NCBI GenBank assembly: GCA_030621975.1
Contig: JAUXGQ010000076.1
Coordinates: forward strand, 1 to 6,953
Direction: 5' to 3'
DNA length: 6,953 nucleotides
Origin: Gammaproteobacteria bacterium
GTDB taxonomy: Bacteria; Pseudomonadota; Gammaproteobacteria; Chromatiales; Chromatiaceae
This document shows positions 1-6,151 of this stretch, one piece after another. The notes beneath the pieces were generated by a model that saw only the letters and a list, made by a program, of their open reading frames with translations, made no database searches and was not told where the DNA came from. The translations under genes were made by a program, and so were the position numbers. How positions within the stretch are numbered: position 1 is the stretch's first letter; every line of letters begins with the position of its first letter.

Positions 1-683
1 TCCTGCCGGGCCGCCTCTCCGCCTACACTCACCACAATCACCGGCAAAGAATTCAGGATCTCGGTTTCGCGGATCCGGCGTATCAACTGGGCGCCGCTCA
101 TCACCGGCATGAAGTAATCTATGATGGCCAGATCGACCGTGCCCCCCTGGATGCGCTCCCAGGCTTGCCGGCCGTTTTCCGCTTCGATCACCTCCAACTC
201 CCGTCGCGCGACCGGTCCAGTGCTGTGGAACTTGCGGATGCCGAAACGAAGCATTTCGCGTACCAACGGGTTGTCTTCGGCAACCAGCACACGAAGCGGC
301 ATGAGCGCCTCCTCTACTTCCGGTACTTCCGGGGCCGGCTCCCGGATCAGCCGATCCAGCAGCCCCTGGATTTCCTTCTTTTTCTCCTCGGAACGAAACT
401 CGAACGCCACGCCGATTCCGGCGGGCGACTCGTCCGTGGCCTGCTCGGGCAGCCGGCGCCAGCGCACCTGGCCGTCACAGCGTATGGGCGAGAGCAGTCC
501 CGGAAACGAAATGTCGAAGCTCAGCTCGTCGCCGACCGAGAAGGACCGGGAGGTGGCAATGAAGATGCCGCCGCCGCTGGCGTTGTTGGCGTAGTCCGCC
601 AGGAATCCTTCCGAACTGTCGTATTCCACCTTGAGGATGATTCCGATGCGAGGATGATTCCGCTGGGACTTGCAGTCTGTCAT
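1..683 (-). CDS. PilZ domain-response regulator receiver fusion protein (partial, C-terminus off the left edge)
   Basis: Probable signalling output protein that combines c-di-GMP binding with phosphorelay input, acting in the cytoplasm. 227 codons are visible. Residues ~7-115 form a PilZ domain with both ligand motifs intact: RNHPR (R8, R12; RxxxR) and NASGGG (N34-G39; NxSxxG). After an acidic/proline linker (~114-127), a receiver domain starts at ~130: acidic pair E136-D137, phosphoacceptor D189 in IIDYFMPVMSG, and switch Ser S219 in VIVVSVGG. The conserved Lys and last helices lie beyond the window. The ATG overlaps the stop of the upstream CheW-like gene (ATGA), and a GGGGGAG ribosome site lies 8 bases upstream, so the start is firm and translation is probably coupled. 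It is the fourth gene of the mcp-cheW-cheW operon. The domain calls are strong; the role as integrator of c-di-GMP and chemosensory signals is inference. More domains could follow past the left edge. Confidence 0.92.
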   Translation of the reverse strand, partial: MTDCKSQRNHPRIGIILKVEYDSSEGFLADYANNASGGGIFIATSRSFSVGDELSFDISFPGLLSPIRCDGQVRWRRLPEQATDESPAGIGVAFEFRSEEKKKEIQGLLDRLIREPAPEVPEVEEALMPLRVLVAEDNPLVREMLRFGIRKFHSTGPVARRELEVIEAENGRQAWERIQGGTVDLAIIDYFMPVMSGAQLIRRIRETEILNSLPVIVVSVGGEAARQ

Positions 684-1135
684 CGCGCCTGCTCCCCCTT
701 CGGTCTAACCGATGGCATCCGTCCAAAATACGCCTGGTCGACCCGATGGAAATCAACCACGCCGATGACCGCCTCCTGCTCGACCAGAAACCCGGTTATG
801 GCCGTCGGCTTGATCCATCCCTCCAGAAGCGGCGGCACCGGTTCAATGAAACGTAGGATGATTTCCTCATTCGATATGGAATCGACCACAAAGCCGCGCT
901 GGCCGCTGGGCGTGTCGATCACGATGGTACGCTTGCCTTCCTGCGGCGGGAGCCTCAGCACTGCCGCCATCTCCACAATGCGGTCGTGGTCTTCTTCCTC
1001 GGCGCCAACCTGCGGAGTCCAGTTGACACCGGCAATATACTGGATGGAAAAAGCTTCCACGGCCAACCTGTATTCACCCACTCGGAAAAGGATCAAAAAG
1101 CTCTTTCGTGGCTTTTCCACCGTCTCACCTGCCAC
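680..1135 (-). CDS. Divergent CheW-like chemotaxis adaptor
   Basis: 151 residues, probably a cytoplasmic adaptor in a chemosensory array. The CheW-like fold is recognisable from SFLILFRVGEYRLAVEA (~12-28), which matches the first strands (f.l.g..ya....v), from TIVIDTPSGQRGFVVDSI (~70-87), which matches the 'vvv...g...gl.vD.v' strands, and from the end ITGFLVEQEAVIGVVDF (~113-129). The usual middle motif GvinlRG..vPViDL, clear in the neighbouring CheW, is missing or replaced by an acidic stretch (GAEEEDHDRIVEMAAVLRLP, ~44-63). That region normally contributes to kinase and receptor contacts, so this may be a non-canonical CheW comparable to FrzB of Myxococcus; this is inference. The start is GTG, 7 bases after the upstream stop, with a modest AGGTGGG-like ribosome site overlapping that stop. 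Its own stop overlaps the next gene's ATG. It was assigned by weak motifs and operon position, not by a search. Confidence 0.78.
   Translation of the reverse strand: MAGETVEKPRKSFLILFRVGEYRLAVEAFSIQYIAGVNWTPQVGAEEEDHDRIVEMAAVLRLPPQEGKRTIVIDTPSGQRGFVVDSISNEEIILRFIEPVPPLLEGWIKPTAITGFLVEQEAVIGVVDFHRVDQAYFGRMPSVRPKGEQAR
692..698 (-). promoter_or_regulatory. Ribosome binding site of the PilZ-receiver gene, inside the preceding gene
   Basis: The minus strand reads GGGGGAG, 8 bases before the ATG at 683. It lies inside the 3' end of the CheW-like gene, whose stop codon overlaps that ATG. This fixes the start and fits translational coupling of the two genes. Confidence 0.6.
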
Positions 1136-1142
1136 AACCCAC

Positions 1143-1637
1143 CTATAGGGCCTTCACCTGCCCACGGGTCTCTTCTAAAAGTTTTTGCAGATCGATGCAG
1201 TAAACCATGATGCCTTCCGTCCGAAACTGTCCACTCAGACACTTTAGCAACGAATCCGTCAAGTTGCTCAAGGGCGGTTCCATCCGGCTCTCCTCAACGG
1301 TTTCTACGCCGACAATCTGGTCGGACCAGATGGCAAAGGCGTTGGGACCCACGCCGACCAGAATCATTCGATTGCGCCGGGTGCTGATCTTTGAGGGCAG
1401 CCGGAAATAACGAAAGAGATCCAGCACGGGAACGATAGCACCCCGAACGCTAATCACTCCATCCAGCCAATCGGGCGTGAATGGAACCGGTGTGGCTTTT
1501 GTCTTGGTAATCACCTCTACGACCGAGGTAGGGGGAACCGCATAGGCTTCATGCCCATCGCGGAACACGAAGTATAGCCTGTTTGGCTCGGTTCCGGGTG
1601 TCTTGGATGTATCGTCGATCTGTTCATCAACCATCAT
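1143..1637 (-). CDS. cheW: CheW chemotaxis coupling protein
   Basis: Scaffold that links MCP receptors to the histidine kinase CheA at the cytoplasmic face of the membrane. 164 residues, the normal length for CheW. Visible family features: LYFVFRDGHEAYAVPPTSV (~21-39) for the first strands, then VVEVI, then the diagnostic DGVISVRGAIVPVLDLF (~59-75) with the conserved Arg-Gly (R65-G66), then NRMILVGV (~89-96) and FAIWSDQIVGV (~101-111), equivalent to the 'gl.vD.V..v' strand. It starts 6 bases after the MCP stop, with an AGGA ribosome site inside the end of the MCP gene; two tandem ATG codons (1637 and 1634) are possible starts. The short spacing and shared strand imply cotranscription with the MCP, the natural partner. 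Family assignment is secure; which CheA it serves cannot be seen here. Confidence 0.95.
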   Translation of the reverse strand: MMVDEQIDDTSKTPGTEPNRLYFVFRDGHEAYAVPPTSVVEVITKTKATPVPFTPDWLDGVISVRGAIVPVLDLFRYFRLPSKISTRRNRMILVGVGPNAFAIWSDQIVGVETVEESRMEPPLSNLTDSLLKCLSGQFRTEGIMVYCIDLQKLLEETRGQVKAL

Positions 1638-1643
1638 CGGGAA

Positions 1644-3206
1644 TCAAGTCCTGCTGATACGATACTTGGCGACCAGAGCCTTGACCTGGGAAATGATACC
1701 ACTGAGCTCACCCACGGATCGGGTGGTATCGCGGATGCCTTCCACCCATTTCTGCGACACCTCGGCCACCTCTCCCATCGCCAAGACGATCTGCTCGGTG
1801 CCGGTATGTTGCTGCTGCGTCGCCAATGAAATTTGCTTGGAAGCCCGGGTGGTCTCCTCGTTGGTTGCAATGATGCGGCCGAAGGCCTTCTCGGCCTCTC
1901 CCGCCCGATCCGCCCCCTCCCGGGTAGTCTTCATGCCGCTCTCGGTGGCCATCACCGTAGCATTGGTCGCTTCGGTGACCTCGGCAATCAGCTGCTTGAT
2001 CTCGGCGGTCGAGCTGAACACGTTTTCGGCCAACCGGCGCATCTCGGCGGCCACCAGTAAAAACCCCTTGCCCGCCTGACCGGCCTTGGTGCCCTCGAGA
2101 GCCGCATTCAATGCCAGCAGGTCGCTGCGATCGGCGATGTCGTTGATCAAATCGATAATGCCGCGGATCTGCTGAACATGGCGATTTAGCTGGACGATAT
2201 TGTCATTGATGGTCTTGTTGCCACTCTCGATGCCGGCCATGCTCTGGACGAAGGTCACCAGAGAATCCCGTCCGTCCTCGACCGCATTGGCCGCATCATC
2301 GGCGGACCTGGTGACCGCCTCGGCGTTCTTGGCGATCTGTTGGGCGGTGGCGGCCAGTTCCTCCATGGTAGCGGTCACCTCGGACACCGTGGCCGCCTGC
2401 TGGGCGGCCCCCGCCTCTTGTTGCTTGGCGGTGGACAGGATCTGCGAGGTCCGCTCGTCCATGGTGGTGGACATGATGTTGAACTTGGAGGTCAACTCGC
2501 GCATCTGCGTGAGCAACTCGTTGAAGGCCAGCGCCAGCGAGCCAATCTCGTCATGGCCGGCAACCGGCAAGGGATCTTGGCTCAGATCGCCTCCGGCCAT
2601 GCGCTTGATAGTCGAGGTCATGCTGGCCAGCGGGCGGACAATCCGGTAGCCCACCAGAGCAGCCAACAGCGAGCCCACAGCGAAGATCAAAAGCGCGAAC
2701 AGGAAGCCAAAACGCCAGGCAGCCCGGTCCTCTTCGTGAAAAGACGCCAGGGAGTAATCCATCCGGAGCAAGCCGATGGGTTTTCCATCTTTGGCGATCG
2801 ACTCCACCACGCCCAGCGTATCCTTCCCGAAGAAAACCTGGGTGGGTTTATCCACCGCCGACGGCTCGAGCCGGTTAATCTCCTCGTCGTTCCACCCCGT
2901 CAGCCGGCTTCCGTTGGCATCCTCCACCCTAATGGCGATCAAGTCCTGGTCCTGCTTGGCGCTGGCGATGACCTCCTCGATGGGCTTGACGTCCATCGAC
3001 ACAGCCGCCGCGTCCATCTCCGTAACCAGGCTCCAGGATATCATCTTGGCAACCGCGGTGACTTTAGTCTTCATACCCGATTCCAGCGCCTGCCGCTGGT
3101 GCCTGGGGAAGTACCAGAGCATCGCGGCCACGGCCAGCAAGAGAATCAAGCTGGTTGCCAAAGCCATCTTCCACTTAACGGATAGATTACCTATCAACTT
3201 ACGCAT
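1644..3206 (-). CDS. Methyl-accepting chemotaxis protein (transmembrane receptor)
   Basis: 520 residues. Inner-membrane receptor that senses a periplasmic cue and controls a CheA kinase. Order: short Arg/Lys-containing N-terminus; TM1 ~13-33; periplasmic sensor ~34-163 (about 130 residues, possibly a Cache/PAS-like fold, as in IRVEDANGSRL); TM2 ~164-187; HAMP ~186-240 (P192, E220); long coiled-coil signalling domain ~245-515. The hairpin tip is IADRSDLLALNAALEG, then TKAGQAGKGFLLVAAEMRR (~357-391), close to the universal tip but with K374 and Q377 where EAARAGE would have R and E. Two good methylation-type sites fit the [AST][AST]xx[EQ][EQ]xx[AST][AST] pattern around Q263-E264 and E282-E283, suggesting CheR/CheB adaptation. 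There is no C-terminal NWETF-type CheR tether. I chose the ATG at 3206 because it puts TM1 at the N-terminus; an in-frame ATG at 3287 would add 27 unlikely residues and lies over the predicted promoter. The ribosome site is weak. Confidence 0.95.
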   Translation of the reverse strand: MRKLIGNLSVKWKMALATSLILLLAVAAMLWYFPRHQRQALESGMKTKVTAVAKMISWSLVTEMDAAAVSMDVKPIEEVIASAKQDQDLIAIRVEDANGSRLTGWNDEEINRLEPSAVDKPTQVFFGKDTLGVVESIAKDGKPIGLLRMDYSLASFHEEDRAAWRFGFLFALLIFAVGSLLAALVGYRIVRPLASMTSTIKRMAGGDLSQDPLPVAGHDEIGSLALAFNELLTQMRELTSKFNIMSTTMDERTSQILSTAKQQEAGAAQQAATVSEVTATMEELAATAQQIAKNAEAVTRSADDAANAVEDGRDSLVTFVQSMAGIESGNKTINDNIVQLNRHVQQIRGIIDLINDIADRSDLLALNAALEGTKAGQAGKGFLLVAAEMRRLAENVFSSTAEIKQLIAEVTEATNATVMATESGMKTTREGADRAGEAEKAFGRIIATNEETTRASKQISLATQQQHTGTEQIVLAMGEVAEVSQKWVEGIRDTTRSVGELSGIISQVKALVAKYRISRT

Positions 3207-3257
3207 ACCATTTCCCGGATGCCCCTGTTCGCCCAAACACCTAAAAAAACCGGTTCC

Positions 3258-3287
3258 ATTGTCGCGGACCCGGCACCACATTGTCAA
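3258..3287 (-). promoter_or_regulatory. Candidate sigma70-type promoter for the mcp-cheW operon
   Basis: On the minus strand a perfect -35 box TTGACA (3287-3282) is followed after 18 bases by GACAAT (3263-3258), which matches TATAAT at four of six positions. Transcription would start near 3251, about 45 bases before the MCP ATG at 3206. It lies in the 125-base gap after the upstream pilZ gene, where a separate promoter would be needed if pilZ is its own unit. The motif match is seen directly; activity is inferred. Confidence 0.5.
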
Positions 3288-3302
3288 GAAAACCCTTAAT
3301 GA

Positions 3303-3337
3303 ATCAGAGGATCGGCTAATAGATCTGAGGATCAGCC
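3303..3337. repeat. Short imperfect direct repeat at the pilZ 3' end
   Basis: Two 15-base copies, ATCAGAGGATCGGCT (3303-3317) and ATCTGAGGATCAGCC (3323-3337), agree at 12 of 15 positions with a 20-base period. They span the stop codon of the pilZ gene and the gap before the mcp promoter. This could be a binding site for a regulator or a chance duplication; there is no other evidence of function. Confidence 0.3.
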
Positions 3338-3631
3338 GCCCATCTGAACAAATTCGGCGGCGACGTCGTAGGGTGGCTGGCCCGGCTCGACCCGTATAAC
3401 CCGGATGCGCGCACGCAGCGGATCAAACGCGTGGGCGAAAGCCTGGTGAGCGGCGGTGAGCACCTCTATGTCCAGCAGGGTTCCCGGCTCGTAGGATGTT
3501 TCCGAAGAAAAGAGGATGCCGCCCCCACCGATGTTCTTGCCGGTTCCCTCCTGCATTTCCCCCTCGGGGACGCTGCTGATCTTGACATGGGTTTCGGCGG
3601 GTACCCGCGTGAACTCTCTTCTCTCTGCCAT
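3332..3631 (-). CDS. Stand-alone PilZ domain protein
   Basis: 99 residues, a single-domain PilZ protein, the usual size for a minimal cytoplasmic c-di-GMP effector. The N-terminus carries RREFTR (R5 and R9, the RxxxR motif). The second motif reads NIGGGG (N33-G38), so the Ser normal in (D/N)xSxxG is Gly (G35); c-di-GMP affinity may be changed. The following strands (GILFSSETSYEPGTLLDIEV, then RIRVIRVEPG and AAEFVQ near the end) fit the PilZ barrel. The ATG at 3631 has a GAGG ribosome site 8 bases upstream. It lies 125 bases upstream of the MCP gene on the same strand, and is divergent from the peptidase-domain gene. It may be transcribed alone or read through into the chemosensory operon. Target partner unknown. 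Confidence 0.88.
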   Translation of the reverse strand: MAERREFTRVPAETHVKISSVPEGEMQEGTGKNIGGGGILFSSETSYEPGTLLDIEVLTAAHQAFAHAFDPLRARIRVIRVEPGQPPYDVAAEFVQMGG

Positions 3632-3723
3632 GGCTATATCCTCACTATTCGGGGTTGTTCCTCATCCACTTATCCAAACGGAACTGTCCACCATGGGCAA
3701 CATAGTACCCAACCCGGCCCGGA

Positions 3724-3751
3724 TTGGCAAGGCACACCTGGTTGTCATACT
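3724..3751 (+). promoter_or_regulatory. Weak candidate promoter for the extensin-like protein gene
   Basis: TTGGCA (3724-3729, five of six) is followed after 16 bases by CATACT (3746-3751, four of six). Transcription would begin about 3758, almost at the ATG at 3762, implying a leaderless or very short leader; no ribosome site is visible there. The match could be accidental. Confidence 0.22.
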
Positions 3752-3761
3752 ATCTCAGCCA

Positions 3762-4802
3762 ATGTCGCGTTCATTGCTCATGATCTTAGTCCTGGTTCTG
3801 ATTGCTCTCGGTGTGCTGGCCTGGCTACTCTACGAGAAGCGGATACCGCCCCCCGAGGTGCAACCACCCGTGGAGATTCCGCCGGCCGAGCCGGTGGAAC
3901 ATCCCGCCGACCGGAACTTCAACCCGGGCTGGATCGGTTCGGCTTGCTCGCACGACGGCGACTGCTCCTACCCGAGAGGCTTTTGCCTGATGCCCGAGGA
4001 GGGATTCCCCCGCGGGCATTGTTCAGCGCGGTGCGAGAAGTTCTGCCCGGATCGCCGGGGCGACTTCTACTCGGCCACCTTCTGCATCGACGATCCCGCT
4101 TACGCCGATTCGGGCATCTGCGTGGCCCGCTGCAACCTGCACCTGACTCCCTCGGGCTGCCGTCCCGGATACATCTGCACGTCGCTGCAGCGCCGCAAGG
4201 AAAGCATGGTCCAGTTGGTGTGCCTGCCCAAAATGGGAACGCCGAAGCCGCCTACCCAGTGCACCCGCCAACTCGACCGCCTGGGACTAGCCTACACCCG
4301 CCCGGACCTGGCCGATGCACCCACCCGCGCGGCCCGGCCGGGCGAGCCCCCGCCCCGCCAGGACATCTGCCAGATCGACACGCCGGTGCTTTTAAACAGC
4401 CCGATCCACTCGGTGGACTACCGCCAAAAGGGGCGGCGCCACGCCGATCACCTGCTGCTGGCCTGCCGGATGGTGCTGGGCATCGAGCGCTTGTCCGCCC
4501 TGCTGAGCGAAATTGGGGTGGTGGAAGTGGAGTACAACGGCGCCTACGTCTGCCGCGGCGTAGCGGGAACCCGGTCGCTCTCCGGCCACGGCCACGCCCT
4601 GGCCATCGACATCACCGGCTTCGAGCGGGCCCGGGAAGCCCCCGTCTCGGTGCAGACCGACTGGAGCGGAGCCAATCCAAAGCGGCGCGAGTTCCTGCAC
4701 GATCTGGCGGCCCGCATCCGCAAGGCGAAGATCTTCGACGTGATCCTGACACCACAAAGCGGCGGCCTCCACCTGGACCACCTGCACCTGGAGATCAAGT
4801 AG
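3762..4802 (+). CDS. Membrane-anchored Cys-rich protein with C-terminal extensin-like (M15-fold) metallopeptidase domain
   Basis: 346 residues, an envelope protein probably acting on peptidoglycan in the periplasm. Residues ~5-24 are a single hydrophobic N-terminal segment (signal anchor or signal peptide), followed by a Pro/Glu-rich linker (~28-50). Residues ~57-157 form a Cys-rich module with 12 Cys (C62 to C154), of the kind common in myxobacterial secreted proteins. The C-terminal ~165-346 matches the extensin-like C-terminal family: CQIDTPV (C203), then SGHGHALAID (H276 and D283, the HxxxxxxD metal pair) and HLDHLHLE (H337, H340, H342) at the end. These residues fit the zinc site of the M15/DD-peptidase fold, so D,D- or related carboxypeptidase activity is plausible but unproven. 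I chose 3762 because it gives a proper membrane segment; in-frame ATGs at 3516 and 3693 add non-signal-like sequence, and the former would overlap the pilZ gene. No clear ribosome site is seen, so 3780 remains possible. Confidence 0.85.
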   Translation: MSRSLLMILVLVLIALGVLAWLLYEKRIPPPEVQPPVEIPPAEPVEHPADRNFNPGWIGSACSHDGDCSYPRGFCLMPEEGFPRGHCSARCEKFCPDRRGDFYSATFCIDDPAYADSGICVARCNLHLTPSGCRPGYICTSLQRRKESMVQLVCLPKMGTPKPPTQCTRQLDRLGLAYTRPDLADAPTRAARPGEPPPRQDICQIDTPVLLNSPIHSVDYRQKGRRHADHLLLACRMVLGIERLSALLSEIGVVEVEYNGAYVCRGVAGTRSLSGHGHALAIDITGFERAREAPVSVQTDWSGANPKRREFLHDLAARIRKAKIFDVILTPQSGGLHLDHLHLEIK

Positions 4803-4990
4803 CCCAGTAACCCCCAATCTCCCCCCCCCTTTCGCGGCAACCCCAACACCATAAGGGTGCAGCACAAAACGCGTCCACCGAGTAACTTTGACAACTTGCG
4901 AGAGGCCAATGAGCTTATTTCACGCACCGTATCTATGGCACCGGGTATCTTGAGTTCCTTTTGGAAGTCAACTGGTTACGTGTTTTCTTG

Positions 4991-5019
4991 TGGGCACAGG
5001 TGGTGGATTGGGGTAGACT
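4991..5019 (+). promoter_or_regulatory. Weak candidate promoter for the TPR protein gene
   Basis: TGGGCA (4991-4996) and TAGACT (5014-5019), each four of six to the sigma70 consensus, are separated by 17 bases. Transcription would start about 5026, leaving a leader of roughly 40 bases that contains the GGAGG ribosome site. Supported only by motif and position. Confidence 0.27.
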
Positions 5020-5055
5020 GGGCGGGCTTGACCGCGGAACCCGATCCGTGTACTT

Positions 5056-5060
5056 GGAGG
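5056..5060 (+). promoter_or_regulatory. Ribosome binding site deciding the TPR protein start
   Basis: GGAGG lies 9 bases before the ATG at 5070 and only 3 bases before the ATG at 5064. The spacing favours 5070, and it rules against the far upstream in-frame ATG at 4857. Confidence 0.6.
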
Positions 5061-5069
5061 ATAATGTCG

Positions 5070-5852
5070 ATGCTCCTCATCTGGATGCTGCTGGCCAACC
5101 CGGCCTCCCTGGACCAGGGATGCAAGGCCCTGGCCGAATACCAGGTCGAGGAGGCCGTCCAGCTGCTCACTCAAGCGAGGGGCGAGGGTCCCTACAGCTA
5201 CAAGAACCACGTTCGGCTCTACGAGCAGTTGGGCATCGCCTATGCTTACCTGGACCGGAATGAGCAGGCGCTGGAGGCGTTCGACATGCTGCTGGCCCTG
5301 GATCCCGGCCACGCCCTCAGCTACACGCTGTCGCCCAAGGTCACCTTCCTGTTCGAGCAGGCCCGCGAGGCGGCCCGGGAGCGCCAGCCGCCCATGGTGG
5401 ACCTGAGCTGGCCCAAAAACCTGAAGGTGATCGATCCCGTTCCGATCGACGTGGAGGTGATCGCCGATCCCAAGAGCTTTTTGAAATGGGGAAACCTGCA
5501 GGCACGCCGGAAGGGCACCACCGCGTACAAAACCACTCGCTTCAAGATTCTCCAGAAGGGGAAGTACCACAGGATCGAGTTGCCCCCCACCCAACCCGAC
5601 GCAACCGAGGCCCAGGCGCTGCAGATCTACATGAGCATACACGACGACCGGGGCAACCAGGTGCTGTTGCTCGGCGGTGCGGACCGGCCCCGGGAGATCC
5701 CGCTGAAGTACGTCGAGCCCGAGCCCTGGTACAACCGGTGGTGGGTCTGGGCCATCGTGGGCTCCGTGGTCGCCGCGGGCACCGGCACGGCGGTCTACTT
5801 CCTGCTCCACGAGCCCCCTGACACCGTGGGCGGCAGGTTCCACACCCCTTGA
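5070..5852 (+). CDS. TPR-like envelope protein with C-terminal transmembrane anchor
   Basis: 260 residues. The N-terminus (MLLIWMLLANPAS) looks like a short signal peptide without the usual positive charges. Residues ~17-82 are TPR-like helices; LYEQLGIAYAYLDRNEQALE (~50-69) then AFDMLLALDP is a good TPR match. LSPKVTFLFEQARE (~87-100) follows, a segment I associate with myxobacterial TPR proteins of this layout. Residues ~110-215 look beta-rich (alternating hydrophobics), perhaps an Ig-like or carboxypeptidase-regulatory-like domain. The end has an aromatic patch EPWYNRWWVW (~218-227) leading into a transmembrane helix to ~245, then a short polar tail. It is likely a scaffold held in the envelope through the C-terminal helix; partners unknown. 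The start was chosen by the GGAGG 9 bases upstream; 5064 is nearly as good. The upstream gene is on the same strand but 267 bases away, so operon membership is doubtful. Confidence 0.83.
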   Translation: MLLIWMLLANPASLDQGCKALAEYQVEEAVQLLTQARGEGPYSYKNHVRLYEQLGIAYAYLDRNEQALEAFDMLLALDPGHALSYTLSPKVTFLFEQAREAARERQPPMVDLSWPKNLKVIDPVPIDVEVIADPKSFLKWGNLQARRKGTTAYKTTRFKILQKGKYHRIELPPTQPDATEAQALQIYMSIHDDRGNQVLLLGGADRPREIPLKYVEPEPWYNRWWVWAIVGSVVAAGTGTAVYFLLHEPPDTVGGRFHTP

Positions 5853-6151
5853 TCTTCCACTGCCACCCGCAGATGGCAGCGAAATCCGGCCGTCTCCGGG
5901 CTTGTTGAATTTCCGCTGGTAAAACAACTGAATAAACGACCCCCGTCCCCCGTTCGAATTGGCACCTTCCTTGGATAATAAGCGGGTGGAGCCCAAACCT
6001 GGGAAACCTGGACATCGGCGCCGCCCGGCTTCTTGGAGTGGTGAACTTACCCAAGAACTCGGGCTAGGAGATAATCTTACGGCAACGAAACATGAGGGGG
6101 AGATGATGCGGGTACCCGTGGTTACTGATTTTCCCAGGATCACACTCTACT
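5853..6151. other. Convergent intergenic region
   Basis: 299 bases between the stops of the TPR gene and the repeat lipoprotein gene. I see no convincing gene. The only clear structure near the TPR stop is an inverted repeat CTGCCA (5860-5865) / TGGCAG (5874-5879) with an 8-base loop and no T tract after it, so it is at best a weak transcription-end hairpin. Confidence 0.5.
5860..5879. repeat. Inverted repeat 8 bases after the TPR gene stop
   Basis: Six-base perfect arms CTGCCA and TGGCAG enclose an 8-base loop. Its place just after the stop codon suggests a role in 3' end formation or mRNA stability, but it lacks the following T run of an intrinsic terminator. Confidence 0.35.

Larger units (their letters stand above)
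4803..5069. other. Intergenic region before the TPR protein gene
   Basis: 267 bases without a convincing gene. It starts with a C-rich stretch including nine consecutive C (4821-4829). A TTGACA hexamer occurs at 4888-4893 but has no acceptable -10 box at 16-18 bases. No T-rich hairpin terminator for the upstream gene is visible. A weak promoter and a strong ribosome site near the right end serve the next gene. Confidence 0.5.

Noticed and set aside
165..1148. Long plus-strand open frame opposite the CheW-like and PilZ-receiver genes
   Set aside because: It is antisense to genes with clear domain motifs and its own translation shows no family features; high GC keeps the opposite frame open.
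2340..3185. 281-codon plus-strand frame opposite the MCP
   Set aside because: Gly/His/Gln-rich low-complexity product, antisense to an unmistakable MCP.
3516..3761. N-terminal extension of the extensin-like protein from ATG at 3516
   Set aside because: It would overlap the pilZ gene head-on for 116 bases and bury the membrane segment in the middle; the start at 3762 gives a normal signal anchor.
3431..4810. 459-codon plus-strand frame overlapping the extensin-like gene
   Set aside because: It becomes Pro/Arg/Gly-rich in a shifted frame of the peptidase-domain gene, and begins antisense to pilZ.
4888..4919. TTGACA hexamer as a promoter for the TPR gene
   Set aside because: At 16-18 bases downstream there is only TGAGCT/GAGCTT/AGCTTA, no usable -10 box.
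4936..4952. Sigma54-like TGGCAC before the TPR gene
   Set aside because: The GC dinucleotide required 10 bases after the GG is CT here, and the TTG lies at the wrong distance.
4968..6143. 391-codon minus-strand frame opposite the TPR gene
   Set aside because: Product lacks recognisable motifs and is antisense to a gene with a good ribosome site, TPR match and transmembrane end.
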